Shown: positions 8,147 to 17,560, counted from the stretch's first letter. The stretch: 51,824 bases of DNA from Cellulomonas pakistanensis (GCF_016862755.1 NZ_BONO01000031.1:1-51824); one strand, 5' to 3'. Notes: generated by a model not told the origin, from the sequence alone. Numbers and translations: made by a program.

Positions 8147-8605
8147 TCACCGGTCGCCGTGCGCGCGGCCCCAGGTGTCGACGTCGGCGTTCAGGCGGGT
8201 GAGCAGCCGCGCGAGGTCGCCGCGGTCCTCGGCGGACCAGCCGTCGAGCACCTCGCCGTACAGCCGCGCCCGCACCTCGCGGGTGCGCTCGAGCGCGGCG
8301 AGGCCCTCCTCGGTGGGGCGGACGAGCGTGACCCGCCCGTCGCTGGCGTCGGCGGCGCGGACGACCTGGCCGGCCTGCTCCATCGCGAGCACCTGCCGGG
8401 TGACGGTGGACGGGTCGAGCCGCAGGGCGTCGGCGATGCCGTTCACGCTGGTGGGGCCGTCCTGGGCGAGGACGCCGAGGACCAGGTAGGCGGAGCGCTC
8501 GATCTCGCCCCGCGCGCGGGCGCCGGCCCGCCGGGTGCGGTCGGAGAGGCGCAGGAGCATCGCCACCTGGGCCTCGATCGTGCGCAGGGAGTCGTCCGGC
8601 TGCAT
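8147..8605 (-). CDS. MarR family transcriptional regulator
   Basis: 152 residues with a central winged helix-turn-helix: SAYLVLGVLAQDGPTSVNGIADALRLDPSTVTRQVLAMEQAGQVVRAADASDGRVTLVRPTEEG in outline, including the DGR wing tip typical of MarR proteins. The ATG at 8605 has GAGG 5 nt upstream; a GTG at 8611 is an alternative. It is divergent from the MFS exporter, with a palindrome at 8663-8675 between them. The usual arrangement is repression of both genes, relieved by a toxic substrate of the exporter. Confidence 0.9.
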   Translation of the reverse strand: MQPDDSLRTIEAQVAMLLRLSDRTRRAGARARGEIERSAYLVLGVLAQDGPTSVNGIADALRLDPSTVTRQVLAMEQAGQVVRAADASDGRVTLVRPTEEGLAALERTREVRARLYGEVLDGWSAEDRGDLARLLTRLNADVDTWGRAHGDR

Positions 8606-8662
8606 GGTCACCTCGTCGTCGGGTCGGCCCCGGCAGTCTGCCACGTCGCGCCGGACGTAAAG

Positions 8663-8675
8663 CTGTACAGTACAG
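8663..8675. promoter_or_regulatory. MarR-type operator between regulator and MFS gene
   Basis: CTGTACAGTACAG is a perfect palindrome (6-bp arms, 1-bp centre) in an unusually AT-rich patch, 32 bp before the MFS start. It overlaps the plausible MFS promoter (TACAGT/TACAGATAAA). Confidence 0.65.
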
Positions 8676-8706
8676 ATAAATCAGCACGGACGACCGAAGG
8701 ACCCGC

Positions 8707-9939
8707 ATGCCCAGCCGGCACCCCGAACCGAACAAGACAGCCATCTACGCCACGGCCCTGACGGCGTTCTTCGCGATCGCCGGCATCGCCGTCGTCGACC
8801 CGATCCTCCCGGTGATCGGGGAGGAGATCGGCGCCTCCACCTGGCAGATCGAGCTGCTGTTCACCGCGTACCTGGTCGTGATGGCCGTCGGCATGATCCC
8901 GGCCGTCATCGCCACGGGCCGGTACGGCTACCGCAAGGTCCTCGCCACCGGCGTGACGGTGGTCGCCGCGGCGGCGCTGCTCGCGGCGCTGTCCGGGAAC
9001 ATCCTCGAGCTCGCGGTGCTCCGCGGCCTGTGGGGCCTGGGCAACGCGATGTTCTTCGCGACGGCGATGGTCCTGCTGGTCGCGCTCGCCACCGACCGCG
9101 AGTGGGTGGTCGAGCTGTTCGAGACCTGCGTCGGCCTCGGCTTCGCGGTGGGCCCGCTGATCGGCGGCCTGCTCGGGCAGATCTCGTGGCGGGTGCCGTT
9201 CGCCGCGTGCGGCCTGTTCATGCTGATCGCGCTGGCGATGTCGGTCACGCGGCTGCGCGACCCGCAGGACCCGCCGTCGGCGCTCACCCTGCGCGACGTG
9301 TGGCAGCCGTTCCGCCGCCCGGCGTTCCGCACGCTGTGCGTGGTGACGGCGGCGTACAACTTCGTGTTCTTCGTGGTGCTCGGCTACACGCCGGTGTTCC
9401 TCGGCCTCGGCGTCGTGCCGCTCGGCCTGGTGTTCACGGCGTGGGGCGTCGGCCTGGCGTTCGGCATCCTCGTGGTGGGCCACCGGCTCGCGCACCGGAT
9501 CGGCGCGGTGGCGACGGTCGGCGTGGCGATCGCGGGTCTGCTGGTGGCGCTGGTCCTGCTCGCGACGAGCGCGGGCACGGCGGAGTCGGTCGTGGTGCTG
9601 GTGCTGGCCGGCGTGTGCATGGGCATCGCCAACGCCAACCTCACGGACCTGGCCCTCGGCCTCGGCGGGGCGGAACGCCGCACGACCACCGCGGCGTTCA
9701 ACCTGGTCCGGTGGGGCTGCGCGGCCCCGGCGCCGGTGATCGCCGGCCTGCTGCACCCGGTGAGCGCGACCGCGCCGTACTGGGTCGGCGCCGGCGTGCT
9801 GGTGATCGGCGTGGCGGCGTTCGCGTGGAAGGGGCGCGCGATGGCGCACGCGGTCGGCGAGCGGCTGTCCTTCCGCCGCTGGGACCGCGCGGCGCTCGCG
9901 GCCGAGGGCGCCCCGGAGGAGGCCGTCGGCGAGGTGTGA
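8707..9939 (+). CDS. MFS transporter, DHA1-type drug efflux
   Basis: 410 residues with about 12 hydrophobic helices. N-terminal features of drug:proton antiporters are visible: DPILPVIGEEIGAS in the first loop and the loop after helix 2, GRYGYRKVL, a form of the MFS motif A. A central loop (RLRDPQDPPSALTLRDVWQP) divides the two halves. ATG at 8707 with GAAGGA upstream. It is divergent from the MarR gene at 8147-8605, so it is probably induced by a substrate that the MarR protein binds. The substrate is unknown. Confidence 0.92.
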   Translation: MPSRHPEPNKTAIYATALTAFFAIAGIAVVDPILPVIGEEIGASTWQIELLFTAYLVVMAVGMIPAVIATGRYGYRKVLATGVTVVAAAALLAALSGNILELAVLRGLWGLGNAMFFATAMVLLVALATDREWVVELFETCVGLGFAVGPLIGGLLGQISWRVPFAACGLFMLIALAMSVTRLRDPQDPPSALTLRDVWQPFRRPAFRTLCVVTAAYNFVFFVVLGYTPVFLGLGVVPLGLVFTAWGVGLAFGILVVGHRLAHRIGAVATVGVAIAGLLVALVLLATSAGTAESVVVLVLAGVCMGIANANLTDLALGLGGAERRTTTAAFNLVRWGCAAPAPVIAGLLHPVSATAPYWVGAGVLVIGVAAFAWKGRAMAHAVGERLSFRRWDRAALAAEGAPEEAVGEV

Positions 9940-9951
9940 GCCCGCGGGGAA

Positions 9952-10013
9952 CCACCCGGCCGCCCCGGCCGTTCACCCCACGACCGCGCTCCACGGCCAC
10001 GACGGCCGGGTGG
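9952..10013. terminator. Possible long-loop hairpin after MFS gene
   Basis: CCACCCGGCCG at 9952-9962 pairs perfectly with CGGCCGGGTGG at 10003-10013. The 40-nt loop is long, so confidence as a terminator is modest. Confidence 0.4.
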
Positions 10014-10096
10014 CGCGGTCGCGCCGTGCCCGGACGTCCTCCGGCGCGGCGCACCGGACCCCCGGCCCCGCGCGGGCCACGCACCGTGGAGCACGC

Positions 10097-13000
10097 ATGT
10101 CCCGTCTGACCCGGCTGTCGCTGGCCAACCGCGCGGTCATCGCGCTCGTCACCGCGGCCATCGCGGTGTTCGGCGTGGTGAGCCTCGGCTCGCTCAAGCA
10201 GGAGCTCATCCCGTCGCTGCAGATCCCCACGGTCGCCGTGGTGGCCGCGTCGCCGGGCTCGGCGCCGGACCTGGTCGAGCAGCAGGTCACCGAGCCGATC
10301 GAGGCCGCGCTCACCGGGATCGCGGGGGTCGAGGACGTCGAGTCCACCGCGTCGACCGGCCTGTCCACGACGACCGTGATGCTGACCTACGGCACGGACA
10401 CCGGCGACGCGGCGCAGGACGTGCAGCGGGCGCTCGAGCGCGCGGCGACGACGCTGCCCGAGGACGTCGACCCGCAGGTGATCACCGGCTCGATCGACGA
10501 CCTGCCCGTGGTGCAGCTCGCGGTGAGCGCGGGCGCCGGCGCCGACGACGCCGCCGCGGTCGACCCGGCCTTCGTCGCGACGCTGAACGAGCAGGTGCTG
10601 CCGCGCCTGCAGGAGATCGAGGGCGTCCGCGACGTCACGCTGACCGGCACCGCGGAGGACCTGGTCACGGTCGACCTGGACCTGGCCGCCGCGACGGCCG
10701 CGGGCGTGTCGCCGGCGTCGGTCACGACCCTGCTGCAGGACTACGGCGTGGCGCTGCCCGCCGGCTCGGTCGACGACGGCGACCGGACGCTCTCGGTGCA
10801 GGTCGGCGCGGTGCTCACCTCGGTCGACGACCTGCGCGCGCTGCCGCTGGCCTCGGCCGCCGGCGCGCCGGTCACGCTCGGTGACGTCGCCACCGTCACC
10901 GAGGGCACGGCCGAGCCGACCTCGTTCTCCCGCCTGGACGGCAGCCCCGCGCTCGGCATCGCGATCACCAAGACGCCCGAGGGCAACACCGTCGAGGTCT
11001 CGCACGGCGTGACCGAGGCGCTCGACGAGCTGTCCGCGGTGGTCGGCGACGACCAGGTCGCCGTGGTGTTCGACCAGGCGCCGTTCATCGAGGAGTCGAT
11101 CCACGGCCTGGCGACCGAGGGCGGGCTCGGCCTGGTGTTCGCGGTGGTCGTGATCCTGGTGTTCCTGGCCTCGGTCGCCTCGACGCTGGTCTCCGCGATC
11201 TCGATCCCGCTGTCCCTCCTGGTGACGTTCATCGGCCTGCAGGTGAGCGGCTACTCGCTCAACATCCTCACCCTCGGCGCGATGACGGTGGCGATCGGCC
11301 GCGTCGTCGACGACTCGATCGTGGTCATCGAGAACATCAAGCGGCACCTGTCGTACGGCGAGGGGAAGCTGCCCGCGATCCTGACGGCCGTCCGCGAGGT
11401 CGCCGGCGCGATCACGGCGTCGACGCTCACGACCGTGGCCGTGTTCCTGCCCATCGGCCTGGTGGGCGGGATGGTCGGCGAGCTGTTCCGGCCGTTCGCG
11501 CTGACCGTCGCGATCGCGATGACCGCCTCGCTGGTCGTCGCGCTGACGATCGTCCCGGTGCTCGCGTACTGGTTCATCCGGACGCCGAAGGGCGAGGACC
11601 CGGCGGCGGCCCGCGAGGCGGCCGAGGAGAAGGAGCGCCGCGGGCGCCTGCAGCGCGGCTACCTGTCGACGCTGCGCGCCGCGCTGGCGCACCCGGTGTG
11701 GACGATCGGCATCGCGGTCGCGGTGCTCGGCGGCACGCTCGCCCTGACGCCGCGGCTCGAGACGAACTTCCTCGACTCGACCGGCCAGGACACCGTCACG
11801 GTGACCCAGACGTTCCCGGCCGGCACCTCGCTGGCCACGCAGGACGACGCCGCCCGGGAGGTCGAGCAGCAGCTCGGCGACCTGGCCGGGGTCGACACCG
11901 TGCAGACGACCGTCGGGTCCGCGGGCGGCGCGGCCGCGTTCTTCGGCGGCGGGGGCGCGCCCACGGCGAGCTACGCGCTCACCCTGGGCGCCGACGCCGA
12001 CGCCACCGCGGTGCCGGACGCGATCCGCGAGGACGTGGACCCGGCCGGCGACAGCACGCTGAGCGTGTCCGGCGGCGACGCCGCGTACGGCAGCTCGACG
12101 GTCGACGTGGTCGTGCAGGCGGCCGACGCCACGACGCTGGCGGACCTCGCCGCGCAGGTCGAGGAGACGGTGCGCGGCGTCGAGGGCACCACGGACGTCA
12201 CGAACGACCTCGCGGCCGAGCAGCCGACCGTCCGCGTCGAGGTCGACCGTGCGGCGGTGGCCGCGGCCGGGCTGACCGAGACCCAGGTCGCGGGCACGCT
12301 GGCCGGGATGCTGAGCCCCCAGGCCGTGGGCCAGGTGGACCTGGGCACCGGCCCGGTCGACGTGGTGCTCCGGACCGGCGCCGTGCCGGCGACGGTCGAC
12401 GAGCTGCGCGCCGTGGTGCTGCCGGGCGCCGCCGGCGTGGTGCCGCTGACCGCGGTGGCGTCGGTCGACGTGGTCGACGTGCCGACCTCCGTGACCCGGA
12501 TCGACGGGCAGCGCGCCGCCACGGTGTCGGCGACCCCCGCGGGCCAGGACCTCGGCACGCTGACGTCGGAGCTGCAGGCGGCGGTCGACGGCATCGAGGT
12601 GCCGGACGGCGCCTCGGTGACGATCGGCGGCGTGTCCGCGGACCAGGCGGACGCGTTCGCCGACCTCGGCCTCGCGCTGCTGATCGCGATCGCCATCGTC
12701 TACGTGGTGATGGTCGCGACGTTCCGCTCGCTGCGGCAGCCGCTGGTCCTGCTGGTGTCGGTGCCGTTCGCGGCGACCGGCGCGCTGCTCGGCCTGCTGG
12801 CGACGTCGACCGCCCTGGGCGTCCCGGCGCTGATCGGCGTGCTCATGCTGATCGGCATCGTGGTGACCAACGCGATCGTGCTCATCGACCTGGTGAACCA
12901 GTACCGGCGCGACGGGATGCGGCTCGACGAGGCCGTCGTCGAGGGGGCGCGGCACCGGCTGCGGCCGATCGTCATGACCGCGGCCGCGACGATCTTCGCG

Positions 13001-13294
13001 CTCGCGCCCATGGCGTTCGGGCTCACCGGCGGCGGCGTGTTCATCTCGCGCCCGCTGGCGATCGTCGTGATCGGCGGGCTGCTGAGCTCGACGCTGCTCA
13101 CGCTGGTGCTCGTGCCGGTGCTCTACACGCTGACGGAGCGGCGCGGGGAGCGGAAGCGGCTCGCGCGGGCGGGGGAGGGCGTCGCCGCGGCGCCCGCCGA
13201 CGGCGCCGCGGACCTGGACGGCGAGCACGGCCGGCACGCCGCCGCGCCGGCCGCCGCCGGGCCCGCCGGGGCGTCAGCGGCCCACGAGTCCTGA
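10097..13294 (+). CDS. RND efflux transporter, AcrB/HAE1 family
   Basis: 1065 residues, the normal size for one full RND pump subunit: two repeats of one helix, a large external domain and five more helices. The first helix follows the N-terminal MSRLTRLSLANRAV; the typical SLKQELIPSLQIPTV segment follows. Helix 4 carries the proton-relay aspartate pair in GRVVDDSIVVIEN. The C-terminal half repeats the pattern (LLMLIGIVVTNAIVLIDLVNQ in outline). No membrane-fusion or outer-membrane partner is encoded nearby, as is usual in actinobacteria. ATG at 10097 with GGAG upstream. Its 3' end overlaps the convergent response regulator gene by 21 bp. Confidence 0.94.
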   Translation: MSRLTRLSLANRAVIALVTAAIAVFGVVSLGSLKQELIPSLQIPTVAVVAASPGSAPDLVEQQVTEPIEAALTGIAGVEDVESTASTGLSTTTVMLTYGTDTGDAAQDVQRALERAATTLPEDVDPQVITGSIDDLPVVQLAVSAGAGADDAAAVDPAFVATLNEQVLPRLQEIEGVRDVTLTGTAEDLVTVDLDLAAATAAGVSPASVTTLLQDYGVALPAGSVDDGDRTLSVQVGAVLTSVDDLRALPLASAAGAPVTLGDVATVTEGTAEPTSFSRLDGSPALGIAITKTPEGNTVEVSHGVTEALDELSAVVGDDQVAVVFDQAPFIEESIHGLATEGGLGLVFAVVVILVFLASVASTLVSAISIPLSLLVTFIGLQVSGYSLNILTLGAMTVAIGRVVDDSIVVIENIKRHLSYGEGKLPAILTAVREVAGAITASTLTTVAVFLPIGLVGGMVGELFRPFALTVAIAMTASLVVALTIVPVLAYWFIRTPKGEDPAAAREAAEEKERRGRLQRGYLSTLRAALAHPVWTIGIAVAVLGGTLALTPRLETNFLDSTGQDTVTVTQTFPAGTSLATQDDAAREVEQQLGDLAGVDTVQTTVGSAGGAAAFFGGGGAPTASYALTLGADADATAVPDAIREDVDPAGDSTLSVSGGDAAYGSSTVDVVVQAADATTLADLAAQVEETVRGVEGTTDVTNDLAAEQPTVRVEVDRAAVAAAGLTETQVAGTLAGMLSPQAVGQVDLGTGPVDVVLRTGAVPATVDELRAVVLPGAAGVVPLTAVASVDVVDVPTSVTRIDGQRAATVSATPAGQDLGTLTSELQAAVDGIEVPDGASVTIGGVSADQADAFADLGLALLIAIAIVYVVMVATFRSLRQPLVLLVSVPFAATGALLGLLATSTALGVPALIGVLMLIGIVVTNAIVLIDLVNQYRRDGMRLDEAVVEGARHRLRPIVMTAAATIFALAPMAFGLTGGGVFISRPLAIVVIGGLLSSTLLTLVLVPVLYTLTERRGERKRLARAGEGVAAAPADGAADLDGEHGRHAAAPAAAGPAGASAAHES

Positions 13295-13966
13295 CTCGTA
13301 GGCCAGCACCACCGCCTGCACCCGGTCCCGGACCCCGAGCTTCGCGAGGATCCGGCCGACGTGCGTCTTGACGGTCGCCTCGGACAGGAACAGCCGCTCG
13401 GCGACCTCGGCGTTGGACAGGCCCTCGGCGACCGCGAGCAGCACCTCGCGCTCGCGCTGCGTGAGCTCGGCGAGCCGGGCGTCGGTGCGTGGCGCGGGCG
13501 CGGCGTCGTCGCCGGGCAGCTCCTCGGCGAACAGCTCGAGCATCCGCCGGGTGACCCGCGGGGACACGACGGCGTCGCCGGTGGCGACCGCGCGGATCGC
13601 GGCGGTGAGCTCGGCGGGCCGGGCGTCCTTGAGCAGGAAGCCGCTGGCGCCCGCGCGCAGGGCGGCGAACGCGTACTCGTCGAGGTCGAACGTCGTGAGG
13701 ATCAGCACCCGGGACCGGGAGCCCGCCGCGACGATGCGCTCGGTGGCCTCGATGCCGTTGGTGCCGGGCATGCGGACGTCCATGAGCACGACGTCCGGGT
13801 CGAGGGCCGCGATCTGGCGGATCGCCTCGGCGCCGTCGCCGGCCTCGCCGACCACGGTCAGGTCGTCCTCGTCGTCCAGCACGAGCCGGAAGCCCATCCG
13901 CAGCAGCGGCTGGTCGTCGACCAGCAGGACGCGGATCGGCGCGGGGCCGTCGGGGGTGGTGGTCAC
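13274..13966 (-). CDS. Response regulator, NarL/LuxR family
   Basis: 230 residues. The receiver domain (about 10-130) has the acidic pair in LLVDDQP, the phospho-acceptor D63 in LMDVRMPG, the switch threonine in ILTTFD and K113 in FLLKDA. The LuxR-type helix-turn-helix is at about 165-228 (LTQREREVLLAVAEGLSNAEVAERL). The GTG start overlaps the stop of the kinase gene by 4 bp, so the two are co-translated. The target may be the ABC-2 exporter just upstream (15502-17291), a common arrangement. Confidence 0.95.
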   Translation of the reverse strand: MTTTPDGPAPIRVLLVDDQPLLRMGFRLVLDDEDDLTVVGEAGDGAEAIRQIAALDPDVVLMDVRMPGTNGIEATERIVAAGSRSRVLILTTFDLDEYAFAALRAGASGFLLKDARPAELTAAIRAVATGDAVVSPRVTRRMLELFAEELPGDDAAPAPRTDARLAELTQREREVLLAVAEGLSNAEVAERLFLSEATVKTHVGRILAKLGVRDRVQAVVLAYESGLVGR

Positions 13967-15390
13967 GCGGGCTCCTCGGTCGGGGTGGTGGCGGGGCCGT
14001 CGGGGACGTCCTCGGTGCGCAGCTCGACGTGCACGCGCCACCCGCCGCGGTACGGCCCGGCCGCCACGGAGCCACGGTAGACCGCCGCGCGCTCCCGCAT
14101 GCCCACCAGGCCGCGCCCGCCGCGCACCGGCACCGGTGCGGTGACCGCCGCGACGCCCTCGGCGTCGGTCCGCGCGGCCAGCGGGTCGTCGCGCCGCTCG
14201 GCCAGGCGCTCGCCGAGCCGGCCGAGGCGCCCGGGCTCCGCGGCGCCGTCCGCCACCGGCCCGGCCGCGTTGCCGTCGTCGACGACCTCGATGCCGACCC
14301 GGCCGGCGCCGTGCCGCACCAGGACGTCGACCCGCGCGCCGGCGCCGGCGTGCCGCAGCGCGTTCGTGAGCGACTCCTGCACCACCCGGTAGACGGTGAG
14401 GGCGAGCGCCGCGTCCGCCGGCAGCGCGGGCCCGGCGGTCGTGAGGTGCACCGTGAGCCCCGCGGCGCGGAACTGCTGCACCAGCGACTCGAGGTCCTGG
14501 GTGCCCGGCTGCGGCTCGAGCGGCACGTCGGCGCCGCGCAGCACGCCCAGCATCCGGCGCATGTCCGCGAGCGCCGACCGCCCGGTCTCGGACAGCAGGT
14601 CGAGCGCGGCGACGGCGTCGTCGGGGGAGCGGCGCACCGCCACCCGCGCGCCGTCCGACAGGGCGATCATCACCGTCAGCCCGTGCGCGACGACGTCGTG
14701 CATCTCGCGGGCGATCCGGGTCTGCTCGGCCGCGGCGGCGAGCTTGGCGTGCTGCTCGCCGGCGTCGACCAGCTGCTGGTGCCGCTCGACCAGCGCGCGG
14801 GTGTGCAGCCGGCGGCCGCGGACGTTGGCGCCGACGGCCAGCGCGATCAGCCCCGCGACGAGGATCGACCCGATGTCGACGTTCAGCCGCGCGTTCTCGG
14901 GGCGGAGCACCGCGCCCCAGAGCAGGAACGCGCCGAGCACGGCGACGGTCGCGCCGCCGAGCAGGAGCCAGCCCTGGCGCTGCGGCCGGGTGGCCGCGAC
15001 CACGTACAGGCCGAGGGCGAACGCGACGTCCTCCGCGCCCACGGAGCCGGTCAGCAGCACCTGCACGACGGCCATGACGCCGAGCGCGAGCGTGACCCGG
15101 ACCGGCCACCGGCGCCGGAACCACAGGGCGCCGAGCGACAGGACGGTGAGCGCGAGCGAGACGCCGGCCGCGGCCCCGGAGAGCACCACCGCGTCCGCGG
15201 CGACGCCGACGTTCGGCCCCTCGCCGTCGACGACCGGCCCGACGGACGAGATCGCGCCGAGTGCGAAGAACGCGCACACCAGCACGTCCGACGCGCGGGG
15301 GTGCACCGCGAAGAACCGGCGCACGCGGCCGAGCCGCCGCGCGTCGAGCTCGGTGAACGCGGCGGGTGCGGCGTCCGGGGTCTGGCTCAG
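13963..15390 (-). CDS. Sensor histidine kinase, HisKA_3 (NarX-like) family
   Basis: About 475 residues from the preferred start. Several membrane helices lie between about 35 and 190, with little extracellular sequence, so it may sense membrane state. The dimerisation/phosphotransfer helix has H231 in REMHDVVAHGL; the ATPase domain has VQESLTNALRHA (N box) and RGGRGLVGMRERA (G box). Start choice is uncertain: the open frame extends to a GTG at 15483, but that lies in the terminator hairpin; a CTG at 15390 has GGAGG 5 nt upstream and begins the plausible protein. The response regulator overlaps its 3' end. Confidence 0.88.
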   Translation of the reverse strand: MSQTPDAAPAAFTELDARRLGRVRRFFAVHPRASDVLVCAFFALGAISSVGPVVDGEGPNVGVAADAVVLSGAAAGVSLALTVLSLGALWFRRRWPVRVTLALGVMAVVQVLLTGSVGAEDVAFALGLYVVAATRPQRQGWLLLGGATVAVLGAFLLWGAVLRPENARLNVDIGSILVAGLIALAVGANVRGRRLHTRALVERHQQLVDAGEQHAKLAAAAEQTRIAREMHDVVAHGLTVMIALSDGARVAVRRSPDDAVAALDLLSETGRSALADMRRMLGVLRGADVPLEPQPGTQDLESLVQQFRAAGLTVHLTTAGPALPADAALALTVYRVVQESLTNALRHAGAGARVDVLVRHGAGRVGIEVVDDGNAAGPVADGAAEPGRLGRLGERLAERRDDPLAARTDAEGVAAVTAPVPVRGGRGLVGMRERAAVYRGSVAAGPYRGGWRVHVELRTEDVPDGPATTPTEEPA

Positions 15391-15451
15391 CGGGTCCTCC
15401 GGGGGTCGTGGCGGGGCCGGGGGCGGCCCGGTGGGCGGGCCGGGAACCGGC

Positions 15452-15484
15452 GGTGGCCCCGTCCCGGGTCGGGACGGGGCCACC
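15452..15484 (-). terminator. Terminator after ABC-2 permease gene
   Basis: GGTGGCCCCGTCCC (15452-15465) pairs perfectly with GGGACGGGGCCACC (15471-15484) around a GGGTC loop, 18 bp past the permease stop and before the kinase gene. Confidence 0.75.
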
Positions 15485-15501
15485 CTAGGGTGCGGCGCGG
15501 G

Positions 15502-16326
15502 TCAGGCGTCGCGGCGGCGCAGCAGGACCGCGGCGGCGGCCAGCAGGACGACGCCCCAGGCGACGAGGACGCCGTAGCCCTCCCAGGGGCCGAGCACGGC
15601 GTCCGGGTTGTCGGTGAACACGAGCTGCGAGCCGGCCGACATCGGCAGGTACGGGCTGATCTTCTCGAAGAAGGTCCAGGGGATGAGGGCGAACACGCTC
15701 TCGACGACCAGGAGCAGGCCGAGCACCGTCGCGAGCGCGCCGGCGGAGTGCCGGAGCAGGGCGCCGATCGCGTACGCCAGCAGGGCGATCGCCGCGAGGT
15801 ACAGCGGGGCGCCGAGCAGGATGCGCTGGTTCATCTCGAGCCCGAGGTCGACGCGGTGCGCCTCGCCCAGGACGGGGTAGGTCACGGCCCAGGACACCAG
15901 GGTGGCCACGACGCCCGTGGCGAACGCGACCGCCACCACGACCAGGCCCTTGGCGAGCAGCGCCGGCGTGCGGGTCGGGGAGGTCGACAGGGTGCTCCGG
16001 ATCATCCCGGTCGAGTACTCGCCGGTGATCGCGAGGACGGCCAGGACGCAGATCGCGAGCTGGGCGAACTGGAGGCCGCCGACGATGTCGGCCGCGGTGA
16101 TCGTGTAGTCGATCCCGCCCTCGCCGAACTCCTGGGTCCCGAAGTAGGCGATGAGCCAGGCGATGCCGGCCTGGGCGACGACGGTGATCGGCAGTACCCA
16201 CCAGGTGGAGCGCAGCGACCACAGCTTGATCCACTCGGACCGCAGGAGGCGGCCGAAGGTGACCCGGGCGGCGCCCGACGGGCGGGCCGCGGCGCGGGTG
16301 GCGGGGACGGTGGCGGTGGCGCTCAT
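15502..16326 (-). CDS. ABC-2 type transporter permease
   Basis: 274 residues with six predicted helices after a cytoplasmic N-terminus (FGRLLRSEWIKLWSLRSTWW, the usual entry into helix 1 of this family). The segment ITGEYSTGMIRSTLSTSPTR in the second loop is typical of ABC-2 permeases in actinobacteria. ATG at 16326 overlaps the ATPase stop by 4 bp (ATGA). With the ATPase it forms an exporter; followed by a terminator and then the two-component genes, it may be their target. Substrate unknown. Confidence 0.93.
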   Translation of the reverse strand: MSATATVPATRAAARPSGAARVTFGRLLRSEWIKLWSLRSTWWVLPITVVAQAGIAWLIAYFGTQEFGEGGIDYTITAADIVGGLQFAQLAICVLAVLAITGEYSTGMIRSTLSTSPTRTPALLAKGLVVVAVAFATGVVATLVSWAVTYPVLGEAHRVDLGLEMNQRILLGAPLYLAAIALLAYAIGALLRHSAGALATVLGLLLVVESVFALIPWTFFEKISPYLPMSAGSQLVFTDNPDAVLGPWEGYGVLVAWGVVLLAAAAVLLRRRDA

Positions 16327-17291
16327 CGCCGGGCCTCCTGGGGGATCGCGGGCGCCTGGCCCGGCTGGACGGTGGTCCCCGCGCCCGTGGGGGCGGAGTG
16401 GTACTCGACGTCGTCCGCGGTCAGCGACATGTACGCCGCCTCCAGGGACGCGGCGACCGGCGTGAGCTCGTGCAGCACGACGCCGTCGCGGGCGGCGAGC
16501 TCGCCGACGGCCTCGGCGGTCGCGCCGGTGACCTCGATGAGGCCGGCCTCGACCGAGGTGACGGTGGTGTCCGGGCCCTGGAGCAGCTCGGCCAGGCGGG
16601 CCGCCTGCGGGCTGCGCACCCGGACCCGGGTGCCGGACGCGCCGGCGACGATGTCCGCGACGGGCGCGTCCGCGATGATCCGGCCGCGGCCGATCACGAG
16701 GATGTGGTCGGCGGTCAGCGCCATCTCGCTCATGAGGTGCGAGGACAGGAAGATCGTCCGCCCCTCGGAGGCGAGGTGCTTGACCAGGTTGCGCACCCAC
16801 AGCACGCCCTCGGGGTCGAGGCCGTTGACGGGCTCGTCGAGGATCAGCGTGCGCGGGTCGCCGAGCAGCGCCGCGGCGATGCCCAGCCGCTGCCCCATGC
16901 CGAGCGAGAAGCCGCCGACGCGCTTGCCGGCGACGGCCTGCAGGCCGGTCATCTCGATGACCTCGTCGACCCGCTTCCGGCCGATGCCGTGCGTGGCGGC
17001 GACCGCCCGCAGGTGGTTGGTGGCGGAGCGGCCGGAGTGCACGGCCTTCGCGTCCAGCAGCGCGCCGACCTCGGTCAGCGGGCTCTTGAGCTGCGCGTAG
17101 GGGCGGCCGTTCACGGTGACGGTGCCGGACGTGGGCCGGTCGAGGCCCATGATCATCCGCATCGTGGTCGACTTCCCGGCGCCGTTCGGGCCGAGGAAGC
17201 CGGTGACCTTGCCGGGCTGCACGGTGAAGTCGATACCCGCGACAGCAGTCTTCTGACCGTACTTCTTGGTCAGTCCTCTTGCCTCGATCAT
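16323..17291 (-). CDS. ABC transporter ATP-binding protein (ABC-2 exporter)
   Basis: 322 residues. Walker A GPNGAGKST is at about 34-42, a signature region FSLGMGQRLGIAAALLG in place of the LSGGQ form, as usual in this exporter family, Walker B TLILDEPVNGLDPEG and H-loop LSSHLMSEM. A C-terminal extension (about 225-322) holds the accessory domain of DrrA/bacitracin-type exporters. ATG at 17291 with GAGGA 5 nt upstream. Partner permease follows with an ATGA overlap. Confidence 0.94.
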   Translation of the reverse strand: MIEARGLTKKYGQKTAVAGIDFTVQPGKVTGFLGPNGAGKSTTMRMIMGLDRPTSGTVTVNGRPYAQLKSPLTEVGALLDAKAVHSGRSATNHLRAVAATHGIGRKRVDEVIEMTGLQAVAGKRVGGFSLGMGQRLGIAAALLGDPRTLILDEPVNGLDPEGVLWVRNLVKHLASEGRTIFLSSHLMSEMALTADHILVIGRGRIIADAPVADIVAGASGTRVRVRSPQAARLAELLQGPDTTVTSVEAGLIEVTGATAEAVGELAARDGVVLHELTPVAASLEAAYMSLTADDVEYHSAPTGAGTTVQPGQAPAIPQEARR

Positions 17292-17477
17292 GGTGTCCTC
17301 ACAGGGGTGGTCTCCAGGTACGTGTCGAACCTACGGAGCCGGGTCCCGCCGGCGGAACGCCCCTGGGGCCGATTCGTCGGGGTGGTCGCCTCGCCCGGAC
17401 GGCCGACGCCCTCAGCCGTGGGGATGATGCGGGGGGCGCCGGGATCGGCCGCCGGGATGGTCGTGGACCCGTACCGG

Positions 17478-17497
17478 CCCGCGGGAACTTCCGCGGG
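17478..17497. promoter_or_regulatory. Inverted repeat near the BI-1 promoter
   Basis: CCCGCGG and CCGCGGG around GAACTT, placed 13 bp before a -10-like TAGGGT (17511-17516), which lies 44 bp before the downstream start. Could be an operator; GC-rich repeats like this arise often by chance here. Confidence 0.35.
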
Positions 17498-17560
17498 GGC
17501 CGTGGCGTTCTAGGGTCAGTGCCACTGCCGGCTCGATCTCGAACCGACCTCGGAGGACCC

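Noticed and set aside
9698..13237. 1179-codon open frame antisense to the RND pump
   Set aside because: It is the codon-shadow of the RND gene in GC-rich DNA: the product is Arg/His/Gly-rich without domains, and the sense strand encodes a complete RND protein.
14029..17100. 1023-codon open frame antisense to the kinase and ABC genes
   Set aside because: Low-complexity product across several well-supported genes on the other strand; shadow frame.
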